Below, in pieces: positions 57,501 through 64,000 of a stretch of 64,000 nt of DNA; position 1 is the first letter of the stretch, and every line of letters starts with the position of its first letter. The notes below the pieces were generated by a model. The model saw only the letters and a program-made list of their open reading frames with translations, did not search any database and was not told the origin of the DNA. The DNA is taken from positions 434,001 to 498,000 of the forward strand of contig NZ_CP024962.1 of NCBI RefSeq assembly GCF_002804205.1. Direction: 5' to 3'. This DNA comes from Entomoplasma freundtii. Its GTDB lineage: Bacteria > Bacillota_I > Bacilli_A > Mycoplasmatales > Mycoplasmataceae. Position numbers and translations under genes: made by a program.

Positions 57501-59581
57501 CTATTGACTTGGTTAACAGCATTTAAAATGGTTGTGGCGTCAGCTTTGATTATAGGTCCAAGGTTTGTTTTTGTAACTACAGAACTTAATTGAGTTCTAA
57601 CAATGAAAGTAACATTTACAAAACCTTTATAATTGCCATTCGGGGTTGCGGTTAATGTCGCACCATCTTTATTCTCATTAATAGCAATTGTGACATCATT
57701 ATTGGTTAGGTTTAAACCACTATTAACTTGGTTAACAGCATTTAAAATGGTGCTATTATCAGTGTCATTTAACTTACCAAGGTCAGTCACTTTAACTACT
57801 GAATCTAAAGCTATTTTAATTGTGAAAGTAACAGTCACTGAGCCTTGATAATTCCCATCAGGATTAGCAGTTAAAGTAGCACTTTTATTGTCATCATTAA
57901 CTTTAATTGAAACATCAGCAGTGGTTAGTTTTAATCCACTGTTTGCTTGATTGACAGCCGCTAAAATAGTGTCATCATCAGCATTATCTAAATTACCAAG
58001 CGCAGTAACTTTAACTACTGAATCTAAGGCTGTTTTTACAGTGAAAGTAACAGTCACTGAGCCTTTATAGAGGCTAGATGAGGTTGCAGTCAATGTCGCA
58101 CCATCTTTATTCTCATTAATAGCAATTGTGACATCATTATTGGTTAGGTTTAAACCACTATTGACTTGGTTAACAGCATTTAAAATAGTGTTATTATCAG
58201 TGTCATTCAACTTACCAAGGTCTGTGACTTTAACTACTGAATCTAAAGTTATTTTAATTGTGAAAGTAACAGTCACTGAGCCTTGATAATTCCCATCAGG
58301 ATTAGCAGTTAAAGTAGCACTTTTCTTGTCATCATTAACTTTAATTGAAACATCAGCAGTGGTTAGTTTTAATCCACTGTTTGCTTGATTGACAGCTGCT
58401 AAAATAGTGTCATCATCAGCATTATCTAAATTACCAAGCGCAGTAACTTTAACTACTGAATCTAAGGCTGTTTTTACAGTGAAAGTAACAGTCACTGAGC
58501 CTTGATAGAGGCTAGATTGGGTAGCAGTTAAAGTTGCGCCATTGTTATCGCTATTAACAGCGATCTGAACATCCGAAGTTTTTAAGTTCGCATCGGTGTT
58601 TTTCGCATTAACTGCCGCTAAGATAGTTGCATTGGCATTGTTATCAATATTACCAAGGTCAAGGTTAGTAACTACGGTACTTAATTGTTTTCTGATTGTG
58701 TAAGTAACGTCTATAGAACCTTGATAATTACTAGTTTCGGTGGCAGTTATGGTAGCACCATTATTGGCACTATTAGTAACAATCGTGACATCGGTTGTTT
58801 TTAAATTTGCTTCAGGGTTTAGTTGGTTAATGGCATTTAGAATAGTTTCATTAGTGGCGTCATTGACGAGTCCTAGTGAAGTATTAGTAATCACTTCACT
58901 TAATTGTTTTTTCCCCACAACTTTATAAGTAACATTTATTTGACCTTCATACAAACTATTATTAGAGTCAATAGCCTTAACTGTTGCCCCATTAAGATTG
59001 ATTGATGAAGCAAGAACTTCAACCTCATCCTCATCAATAAGTGCTTGTGGGTTTAAGGCTGATAAAGCTCCAATAATGTCGCTTGCTGTTGGCTCAGTTT
59101 GGAATTCGCCCAAATTAGTATTATTGATGACACTTGCTAATTGCGTGTTGGGATTAAATTTTATAGTTGCATTAGTTTTTCCTGTCAATATCTTCGAATT
59201 TTGGTTAGCGGAAATATTGATTTGGATTTCACCTGAACCATCGATTTTAACAGTTTCGTCTGGTTTGATAAAATCGGCAATATTCGTGGTGAAATCATCA
59301 GTATAGTCAATCATATCTTGATTTTGAATGTTATTTTTAAACTTGGTATCTTCGTTAATTTGGTCATTAATATTTTGGGTCATCATACTGATAACAAAAT
59401 TTGCTTGTTTGGAAGTGTAAGAGGTTGCCTTGGGTATAGGCAAATTGATTTGCCTTATTTGCAAAGTTCCTAAGTCTTTTATACCTGAATTATTTGTATT
59501 TGTTTTACAACAAGCCACGACGGGCACTGCGGTAGTGGTTGTAAAACCAATGGCCGTTAGTAACGTAAGTAAACGTTTCAT
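54554..59581 (-). CDS. Giant repeat lipoprotein with 21 diverged ~72-residue repeats
   Basis: This 1675-residue protein starts MKRLLTLLTAIGFTTTTAVP with lipobox VVACC (Cys-24/25). Residues 30-147 are a unique N domain homologous to that of the 50859-54242 protein (IDYTDDFTTNIADFI against LNDYTDDFITNIDDFI). From residue 148 to the end I count 21 repeats of about 72 residues, each starting 'L.SVV....LG.ID' and ending 'ATLTA..S.YQGSVTVTF.I'. They are of the mollicute lipoprotein-repeat type. No Trp (neither TGA nor TGG) is present in the whole protein, which fits a long beta-rich fibre. TAG stop at 54554. Own -10 box at 59609. A surface adhesin or antigen is the likely role, by inference. Confidence 0.87.
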   Translation of the reverse strand: MKRLLTLLTAIGFTTTTAVPVVACCKTNTNNSGIKDLGTLQIRQINLPIPKATSYTSKQANFVISMMTQNINDQINEDTKFKNNIQNQDMIDYTDDFTTNIADFIKPDETVKIDGSGEIQINISANQNSKILTGKTNATIKFNPNTQLASVINNTNLGEFQTEPTASDIIGALSALNPQALIDEDEVEVLASSINLNGATVKAIDSNNSLYEGQINVTYKVVGKKQLSEVITNTSLGLVNDATNETILNAINQLNPEANLKTTDVTIVTNSANNGATITATETSNYQGSIDVTYTIRKQLSTVVTNLDLGNIDNNANATILAAVNAKNTDANLKTSDVQIAVNSDNNGATLTATQSSLYQGSVTVTFTVKTALDSVVKVTALGNLDNADDDTILAAVNQANSGLKLTTADVSIKVNDDKKSATLTANPDGNYQGSVTVTFTIKITLDSVVKVTDLGKLNDTDNNTILNAVNQVNSGLNLTNNDVTIAINENKDGATLTATSSSLYKGSVTVTFTVKTALDSVVKVTALGNLDNADDDTILAAVNQANSGLKLTTADVSIKVNDDNKSATLTANPDGNYQGSVTVTFTIKIALDSVVKVTDLGKLNDTDNSTILNAVNQVNSGLNLTNNDVTIAINENKDGATLTATPNGNYKGFVNVTFIVRTQLSSVVTKTNLGPIIKADATTILNAVNQVNSINLNASDVDIQNINNSSATLTSTSSSIYQGSVTVTFTIKIALDSVVKVTDLGPIDKADSATILAEVNSVNDLNLTNNDVTVVTNPDDKSATLTANPDGNYQGSVEVTFTIKATLELVVKVTDLGNLDPVNDETILDAVNAKNTNVSLKASDVTIAIDTDNKSATLTSTSSSIYQGSVTVTFTIKIALDSVVKVTDLGKLNEANNTTILAAVNAANKGLNLTTNDVTIIINVTQDGANLTATETSIYKDSVSVTFNIRTQLSSVVTNLNLGNIDNNSEATILNAVNAANGLKLTTADVSIKVNDDNKSATLTANPDGNYQGLVTVTFTIKIALDSVVKATDLGKLNDTDSSTILAAVNQVNSGLNLTTSDVTIKVNSNSSATITATETSNYQGSVDVTFIVRTQLSSVVSKTNLGSINKADSTTILVAVNQVNGISLTTSDVDIQIIGNDSATLTATQSSLYQGSVTVTFTIKIALDSVVKVTDLGKLNDADNNTILAAVNQVNSGLNLTTIDVTIKVNSNSSATLTAIETSNYQGSVDVTFIVRTQLSSVVTNLDLGDIDNLTDDIILAAVNAKNPNANLKASDVNIEITGDNEATLTATSTGVYQGSVTVTFTVRTQLSSVVTNRDLGAIDNLTDDIILAAVNAKNPNANLKASDVNIEIIGDNEATLTATQSSIYQGSVTVTFTIKPTLDSIVKVTNLGPIDKADSTNILAAVNVKNPSANLKDTDVTIQIGGSQDKAILTATKESAYEGTVNVTFTIKATLDSIVKVTALGILDNTDDETILNAVNAVNKDFQLTSDEVTIVVNNDKTGATLTANPSSIYQGSVDVTFTIKQDLDTVVVDRNLGYINNNELSTILEAVNLQNPNVNLKETDVTIDVKGENNATLTATQTSNYQGSVDVTFNIREQLDSVITNFELGEIDNTDPATIIAAVNAKNPNANLNVSDVTIVVNSNNTFATLTATKSSIYQGSVNVVFTIKTL
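54557..59140 (-). repeat. 21 diverged tandem protein repeats
   Basis: Units vary from 70 to 78 residues and fall into subtypes by their opening: SVVKVT.LG, SVVTNLDLG and SVV(T/S)KTNLG. Two pairs are close copies: units 4-5 repeat as 6-7 (DNADDDTILAAVNQANSGLK then LNDTDN.TILNAVNQVNSGLN), and units 16 and 17 are nearly identical. This shows local duplication within an older array. Confidence 0.85.
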
Positions 59582-59608
59582 GGAGCTCCCTTTTTATTTT
59601 GAATTGGC

Positions 59609-59614
59609 ATTATA
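59609..59614 (-). promoter_or_regulatory. -10 box of the 1675-residue lipoprotein gene
   Basis: TATAAT lies 28 bases upstream of the ATG, the same spacing as in the paralogous gene at 54242. The ribosome site is AAAGGGAGCTCC. Confidence 0.55.
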
Positions 59615-59727
59615 TTAAAATATAAAAAATTATAAATAGTGAAATAGTTAAAACTTCCAAAAATTGAAAAAAAAAATCCAGAAAAATGGCTTTGAGAAAT
59701 ATAAAAAATAAAAATAAGGGCCGTTGG

Positions 59728-59781
59728 TTTCCAAACCCAAAAAAAAGAGTAAAATTTTACTCTTTTTTTTGGGTTTGGAAA
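59728..59781. terminator. 54-bp perfect palindrome at the end of recA
   Basis: Two 27-base arms (59728-59754 and 59755-59781) are exact inverse complements with no spacer. The centre AGAGTAAAATTTTACTCT is the same 18 bases as in the palindrome at 54387-54442, while the outer arms differ (CCAAACCC / GGGTTTGG). The recA stop codon (59757-59759) and its last eight codons lie inside the palindrome. It includes a run of eight T on either strand and should terminate recA. Confidence 0.85.
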
Positions 59782-60842
59782 TTCTGAAAAGTTTCTTTGA
59801 ATTTATCAATTAATTCAGGTTTATTTTCTAATCACTTTAAAGTTGCTTGTCGACCTTGACCAATTTTCTCGTTTTCATAAGAATATCAGGAACCAGATTT
59901 TTGGAGCAAGTTAGTTTCTAAAGCAAGATCCAAAATTTCTCCAAGCTTATCAATGCCTTCGTTGTATTTAATAGCAATAAGAGCTGTCTTGAAAGGTGGC
60001 GCAACTTTGTTTTTGGTGACCTTTACTTTAACCCGATTACCAATGATGTCCGTATTTTCAGTGATAGTCTCACCCTTACGTACCTCTAGTCGAATTGATG
60101 AATAAAAGCGAAGCGCTCTCCCGCCCGGAGTTACCTCGGGATTGCCAAAAATTACACCTACTTTTTCGCGGAGTTGGTTGGTAAAAATTACAATAGTGTT
60201 TGTTTTGGCAATAATACCGTTTAATTTACGAAGTGCCTTTGACATTAAACGGGCTTGAAGACCAATTGTTTGGTCACCCATATCGCCATCTAACTCTGCT
60301 TTAGGAGTTAAGGAAGCAACAGAGTCTAAAACAATAATGCCCACTAGATTGGATTTAACAAGCATCTCAAGAATATCTAACGCTTGTTCTCCATAATCTG
60401 GTTGTGACACCAAAAGATCCTTGAGATTAACGCCAAGATTTTGGGCGTAACGCGGGTCTAAAGAGTGTTCGACGTCAAGAAAAGCAGCAACACCGCCTTT
60501 TTTTTGGACTTCTGCAATTGCATGAAGACCCAAGGTTGTTTTTCCCGATGATTCTGGACCATAGATTTCGATAATCCGACCTTTAGGGTAGCCACCAACT
60601 CCTAAGATTTGGTCAATCAAAAAACTTCCTGATGAAACTGTCTCTACCCTTAAGTTTTCTTCAGCAGTATCAAGATGCATAATGGCATTTTTACCAAATT
60701 GTTTTTCAATATCCTTAATTACTTCATCTAGTAATTCTGGATTTCAAATCTTTTTTTCATTCAAGGATGTCGCCTCTCCTAAACTAGTATTGTTAATATT
60801 TATTTTAGCTTTCGTGTCTTTGTCTTTGACTTGAAGTTTCAT
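59757..60842 (-). CDS. recA: Recombinase RecA
   Basis: RecA (361 aa from ATG 60842) drives strand exchange. It has [14 protein letters not shown], Walker [18 protein letters not shown], the MAW region [13 protein letters not shown], Walker [19 protein letters not shown]2 [22 protein letters not shown], and a C-terminal domain that ends TQKKE. Two TGA codons are read as Trp, near residue 33 and in the C domain. Two starts compete: ATG 60842 (behind GAGG) gives a 26-residue extension of unusual length; TTG 60764, behind AGGAGAGG, gives 335 residues, closer to the family. RecA looks intact, whereas several spiroplasmas have a truncated recA. Confidence 0.95.
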
Positions 60843-60879
60843 GCTTTACCTCATCCTTCTATAAGAGATTAGGTAAGTT

Positions 60880-61353
60880 TTAGTTTTCTTGTAAAAAATC
60901 TCAAATTAAAAGCAAAGTTTCATCAATGATTTTTTCTTTAAAAGCTTTTCGAGATAAATTGGGATAAAAAAACTCTCAAACATGGGTTTTCCCTTGGAAT
61001 CAACAACCAACAAATGCTTGACCAACTTGACCATTATCTTGGGCAGTAGGACCGGCATTGCCAGTAAAGCTCACTATCAAGTCAGCATTGGTTTGGCGTT
61101 GAGTAGCTAGGGCCATCTCTAAAGCTGTTGCAGCTGCAACTAATCCATCTTTTTTAATGACTCGTTCCGCGACACCTAAGGCAATCTTAGCGGTTTTGGA
61201 ATAAGTGATATAACCACCCCAATAAACCTGACTTGCTCCAGGAATATTAGTAATGGCATTGGCAAAACCACCACCAGTGAAAGATTCACAAGTAGCTCAA
61301 GTTAAATCTTGTTTTTTTAAAAAAGCAATAATTTCTTGAATGGTTTTTTCCAT
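60880..61353 (-). CDS. CinA C-terminal-domain protein (nicotinamide-nucleotide amidase type)
   Basis: The 157-residue product matches the stand-alone CinA C domain (PncC type, which deamidates NMN). It has CESFTGGGFANAITNIPGASQVYWGGYITYS, TALEMALATQRQTNADLIVSFTGNAGPT and VGCWFQGKTHVWEFFYPNLSRKAFKEKI. The family's catalytic Ser is in CESFTGG. Four or five TGA codons encode Trp, so it is hidden in the standard code. Ribosome site GGAGA. It lies directly before recA, the usual cinA-recA order in Firmicutes. Confidence 0.92.
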
Positions 61354-61391
61354 GGTTTCTCCATATCACTTACCACAATTCAATAAAAAAA

Positions 61392-61765
61392 AGGGAGATC
61401 TCGTATAACCCACGTTCTGTTCCTTAACTATTGCTAATTAAGGGTCAATTATTTATCTATCGTTTGCTAACGCTCACGATCCCGTTGTCCATTCATTTCC
61501 GGACGCCAAGTTCCTCTACCAAAATTTGAGTTTCTTGCTTGTGGGGTTTACCGCGTTCCATTTCCAGGTTTCCCTTTACTCGTCTCTGTGGCACTTCAAA
61601 TTCACCATAGTTAATTACTTAACCGTAGGTTTCTTTTGCCGTCACCAATACCGGTGCTTGAACTTATTTTTTCGTTCAACACAAACACTACAATCATCGC
61701 AGATTGTGCAAGCGTGGAGTTTCCTCTATACCATTTTTCAGGTATAGCAATTGACACAAAATCTC
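61392..61765 (-). ncRNA. rnpB: RNase P RNA, Bacillus-like type
   Basis: On the minus strand the 3' end reads ACAGAACGTGGGTTATACGAG and then ATCTCCC and a T run (61385-61391), the typical end of M1/RNase P RNA with the P4 3' strand. The 5' part holds GAGGAAACTCC followed by CGCTTGCACAATC (the P4 5' region). The exact 5' end is estimated from the promoter. It cleaves tRNA 5' leaders. Any reading frame across it is spurious. Confidence 0.92.
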
Positions 61766-61772
61766 ATATATT

Positions 61773-61778
61773 ATTATA
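61773..61778 (-). promoter_or_regulatory. -10 box of rnpB
   Basis: TATAAT (in TGTTATAATAATAT) lies about eight bases before the estimated 5' end of RNase P RNA, with an extended TG one base off the usual place. Confidence 0.6.
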
Positions 61779-61783
61779 ACATA

Positions 61784-61816
61784 AACTTGCTTAAAAACTA
61801 GGTTTTTAAGCAAGTT
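61784..61816. repeat. Perfect 15-bp inverted repeat upstream of the rnpB promoter
   Basis: AACTTGCTTAAAAAC / GTTTTTAAGCAAGTT with a 3-base spacer covers the expected -35 region of rnpB. No gene ends here on the minus strand, so a terminator role is not obvious. Confidence 0.6.
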
Positions 61817-61961
61817 AAAGCCGTCTTTAAAATTTAATGACAAAGCAATGAAATTTTCAATTTTGCTTAGTCTATTAAAGTTTTGTTAGACCACTAAAGT
61901 TTATCTAATCAATAAGTCCTTCTCTTTTTGCTTTTTGGTAGACTAAATAGTTTTGCAGTCC

Positions 61962-61989
61962 TTATTAGTCAGCCAAGGCTAACTAATAA
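61962..61989. repeat. Hairpin in the rnpB / small secreted gene gap
   Basis: TTATTAGTCAGCC and GGCTAACTAATAA pair over 12 positions with one C-A mismatch and a tiny loop. The ~300-base gap 61766-62075 otherwise holds only AT-rich DNA, with short related words (TCTATTAAAG, CACTAAAG) near 61870-61905, and no coding frame I trust. Confidence 0.5.
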
Positions 61990-62075
61990 TTTGCTTTAAT
62001 ATTCAGAAATATTTTTATTAAAAATTTATTATTTTTGGGTTAAAAAGTTCATAATTGCTGGTGGAGGTGATTATT

Positions 62076-62636
62076 ATGATGAAATTATTGACTTTATTTG
62101 GAAGTGCTCTTGCCTTTTCTGGAGCAAGTATTAACCCTCTTCTCACAACTCATAACGTTACCAATACTAATCATAGCCTTAATGCTACGCAAGATGATTT
62201 TGCCGAATCAATTGACAAGATTAGCTACTCTTTAAGTCCTGGCGAAACTCAAGATTTTTCGCTACCTAATTTATTAAATTTAATCCAAGATTTAAATAAT
62301 ATTCATAAAGAAACAGGCAAAAAAGTTAATCTTTATGGGATTCCAACTTGAGGAGTAAATAATGCAGAAGGACTACCTTTGGCCTTCGGTTATATTAGTT
62401 CAATAGCTTTCACAAATTTAGGGATGCTTTTAAATGCTGATGAAGTCGTTTTTCAAGAAACTTCGTTACTTTTCACCGCTCGTGATAACCGAGATTTGCA
62501 AGCCGTTCTTCATTACCAAGTTTGTGGTCTATATCAACAAGTCGAATTATTCAAAGTCACTACTCCAAACATCCCTATTGAACAAGAAAATTTACAAATC
62601 TCTTTTTCTTTAAGCTACTTTGTAAGTGAAAAATAG
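62076..62636 (+). CDS. Small secreted protein of unknown function
   Basis: The 186-residue product starts MMKLLTLFGSALAFSGASIN, a signal peptide without a lipobox Cys, so it may be released or remain N-terminally anchored. The mature part looks beta-rich (ISYSLSPGETQDFSLPNLL, FGYISSIAFTNLGMLL, AVLHYQVCGLYQQVELFKV, LQISFSLSYFVSEK). I recognise no family. TTG 62055 is in frame, but GGAGG lies inside that extension and nine bases before the ATG pair, so ATG 62076 (or 62079) is the start. One TGA is read as Trp. Strong terminator downstream. Confidence 0.7.
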
Positions 62637-62645
62637 TTTTAAAGT

Positions 62646-62694
62646 AACCAATAAAAAACTTCTGGTAATTTCTTCCAGAAGTTTTTTATTGGTT
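62646..62694. terminator. Two-way terminator with a 20-bp perfect stem
   Basis: The arms (62646-62665 and 62675-62694; core AAAAAACTTCTGG / CCAGAAGTTTTTT) are exact complements with a 9-base loop. They separate the convergent secreted-protein gene and the dehydrogenase gene. Confidence 0.92.
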
Positions 62695-62730
62695 AAATCT
62701 AACAAACTTATTATTTTGACTTAATGTAGA

Positions 62731-63756
62731 CTAAGTCAATTGCATTACCGTACGACCAATGATTTCACCACTTTTCATTTTGTTGAAAATGTCATTAATA
62801 TTTTCTAATTTATCAAGAACATACTCTGCCTTCACTTTACCTTGGCCAGCAAGATCCAAAGCTTCTTGCAAATCTTTGCGGGTGCCTACGAGTGAACCAG
62901 TTATATGAATTTCTTTTAAAACAGTTTCAAAGATTGGTAATTCTATTGAGCCTTGTGGTAAGGCGACGGCCACTAGTGAACCGCCATTTTTGATAGCATC
63001 ATAAGCTTCTCGGAAGGAATTTTTAGAAACAGCCGTCACAATAGCTCCTTGCACACCACCCATTTGCGCTTTAATAAATTTGCCTGACTCTACTTTGGTA
63101 GAGTTAACTACCATGTCCGCCCCATACTTTTGGGCTAATTCAAGTTTCTTATCATCAATATCGACAGCTACCACTTTGAAGCCCATTGCTTTTGCATATT
63201 GCACAGCTAAATGGCCTAAGCCACCAATGCCATAAATTGCAACCCATTGACCCGGACTTGCCTTAGTTTGTTTTAAAGCTTTATAAGTTGTCACTCCTGC
63301 GCACATTATCGGAGCGGCAGCTTCATAACTTAGTGAAGCCGGAATTTTTCCAACGTATTTGGCATCAGCAACACAATACTCGGCATAACCACCATTTACG
63401 GAATAACCACCGTAAGTCGCCGTTTCACAAATTGTTTCACGTCCGGTTTGACAAAATTCACAAGTGCCACAAGAAGAAAATAACCAAGGGATGCCAACAC
63501 GATCGCCCACTTTAACATCACTAACACCAAGACCAACTTCAACTACTTCTCCTACGCCTTCATGACCTGGGATTAATGGTAAGATTGATTTAATCGGTCA
63601 GTCCCCGTTTACGGCATGTAAATCAGTATGACAAACTCCACTCGCTTTGATTTTAACTAAACATTGGCCAACTCCAACTTTGGGCACATTAACCATTTCT
63701 ATTACTAGAGGATCACCATATTTTTTGGCGACAGCTGCTTTCATTTGTTTTTCCAT
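62731..63756 (-). CDS. Zinc-dependent alcohol dehydrogenase
   Basis: The 341-residue enzyme is a medium-chain zinc alcohol dehydrogenase of the AdhP group. Catalytic zinc ligands are Cys-42 in [11 protein letters not shown], His in PGHEGVGEV and a Cys in IMCAGVT. The structural zinc site is [15 protein letters not shown]. The NAD-binding motif is [17 protein letters not shown] with Asp in [10 protein letters not shown], which favours NAD(H). It interconverts primary alcohols and aldehydes. ATG 63756 (MEKQ) or 63744 ([10 protein letters not shown], the usual family start). One or two TGA codons are read as Trp. Confidence 0.94.
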
Positions 63757-64000
63757 AGATATCTACTTTCCATTCCAAATTGCAATCATCATAACTACTT
63801 AAAGAACAATGTTTTTGCCAAATCAATTTTATTGAAGATTTTATTATCTTAATATTTTTATATCACCCTTGTTTTAAAGAACTTTGTACAAAGTTTTGAG
63901 TGCAATCTATAATTTGTTTCTTTGACAAAAAGACAGTTCACTAAGGTCCTAGTAAAAGACAAGCCCAAGTTTTAATTAAGGCTTTTGTCACTTGATTTTC
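63757..64000. other. AT-rich non-coding end of window
   Basis: I see no gene here. It should hold the dehydrogenase promoter. No convincing -10/-35 pair or terminator was found. Confidence 0.4.

Noticed and set aside
54600-59306. Plus-strand open frames opposite the 1675-residue lipoprotein
   Set aside because: They are short, periodic with the repeats and antisense to a complete gene with signal peptide and promoter.
61526-61747. Plus-strand open frame across 61526-61747
   Set aside because: It lies opposite RNase P RNA and shows no ribosome site or protein-like composition.
61817-62040. SRP RNA or tmRNA in the gap beyond rnpB
   Set aside because: Neither the SRP Alu/S-domain tetraloop motif nor a tRNA-like end with CCA could be found.

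Overview
The window is a low-GC, densely packed bacterial chromosome segment from a wall-less mollicute that reads UGA as tryptophan. Dozens of conserved genes (lon, tig, dnaK, trmD, rimM, ffh context, recA and others) stay open only when in-frame TGA is read as Trp. The lipoprotein signal peptides (MKKLLS(I/L)LG.. or MKRLL(S/T)LL.. ending in Cys), an intact recA, DUF3196 and DUF2779 proteins, and the fmt/efp/mnmA set suggest the Entomoplasmatales (Spiroplasma, Mesoplasma or Entomoplasma group). The genus is inference and cannot be settled here.

Layout. 1-7490: a very large FtsX-type permease (cut by the left edge) and the lipoprotein gene just upstream of it. 7700-19760: housekeeping on the minus strand: rarA, lon (with CIRCE), tig, a small protein next to efp, an ECF S component, fmt, a two-nuclease DUF2779 protein, a membrane-anchored basic protein, mnmA. 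19844-28452: purine-type permease and the heat-shock block clpB / hrcA-grpE-dnaK-dnaJ, with CIRCE operators before clpB and hrcA. 28481-41795: two unknown membrane proteins, nadE, obg, DUF3196, tRNA-Arg(UCU), a heterodimeric ABC exporter, dprA-like and SSB-like genes, rnhB, rbgA, and the rpsP-rimM-trmD-rplS operon. 42298-44730: an AT-rich plus-strand pair of unrecognised genes, one predicted secreted/membrane protein of 564 aa and one multi-span membrane protein of 244 aa three bases downstream; this is the least explained locus. 44875-50710: PatB-like aminotransferase, a small lipoprotein, rlmH, ffh, a DUF488 gene, RNase Y. 50859-59581: two paralogous repeat lipoproteins, one with nine almost identical 243-bp repeats and one with 21 diverged ~72-aa repeats. 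59757-63756: recA, a CinA C-terminal-domain protein, RNase P RNA, a small secreted protein and a zinc alcohol dehydrogenase.

How it fits together. Nearly all housekeeping genes are on the minus strand in tight operons, with many overlaps of the TAATG type. The only plus-strand genes are accessory: three exported proteins, one membrane protein and DUF488. Protein quality control (Lon, ClpB, DnaK/DnaJ/GrpE, trigger factor) is concentrated in the first half, and CIRCE sites link lon, clpB and hrcA to the HrcA repressor encoded here. The surface-protein region next to recA looks recombinogenic: near-identical in-frame repeats in mosaic order, bordered by two perfect 54-56 bp palindromes with a common core. 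No insertion sequence, CRISPR array, phage gene or rRNA was seen.
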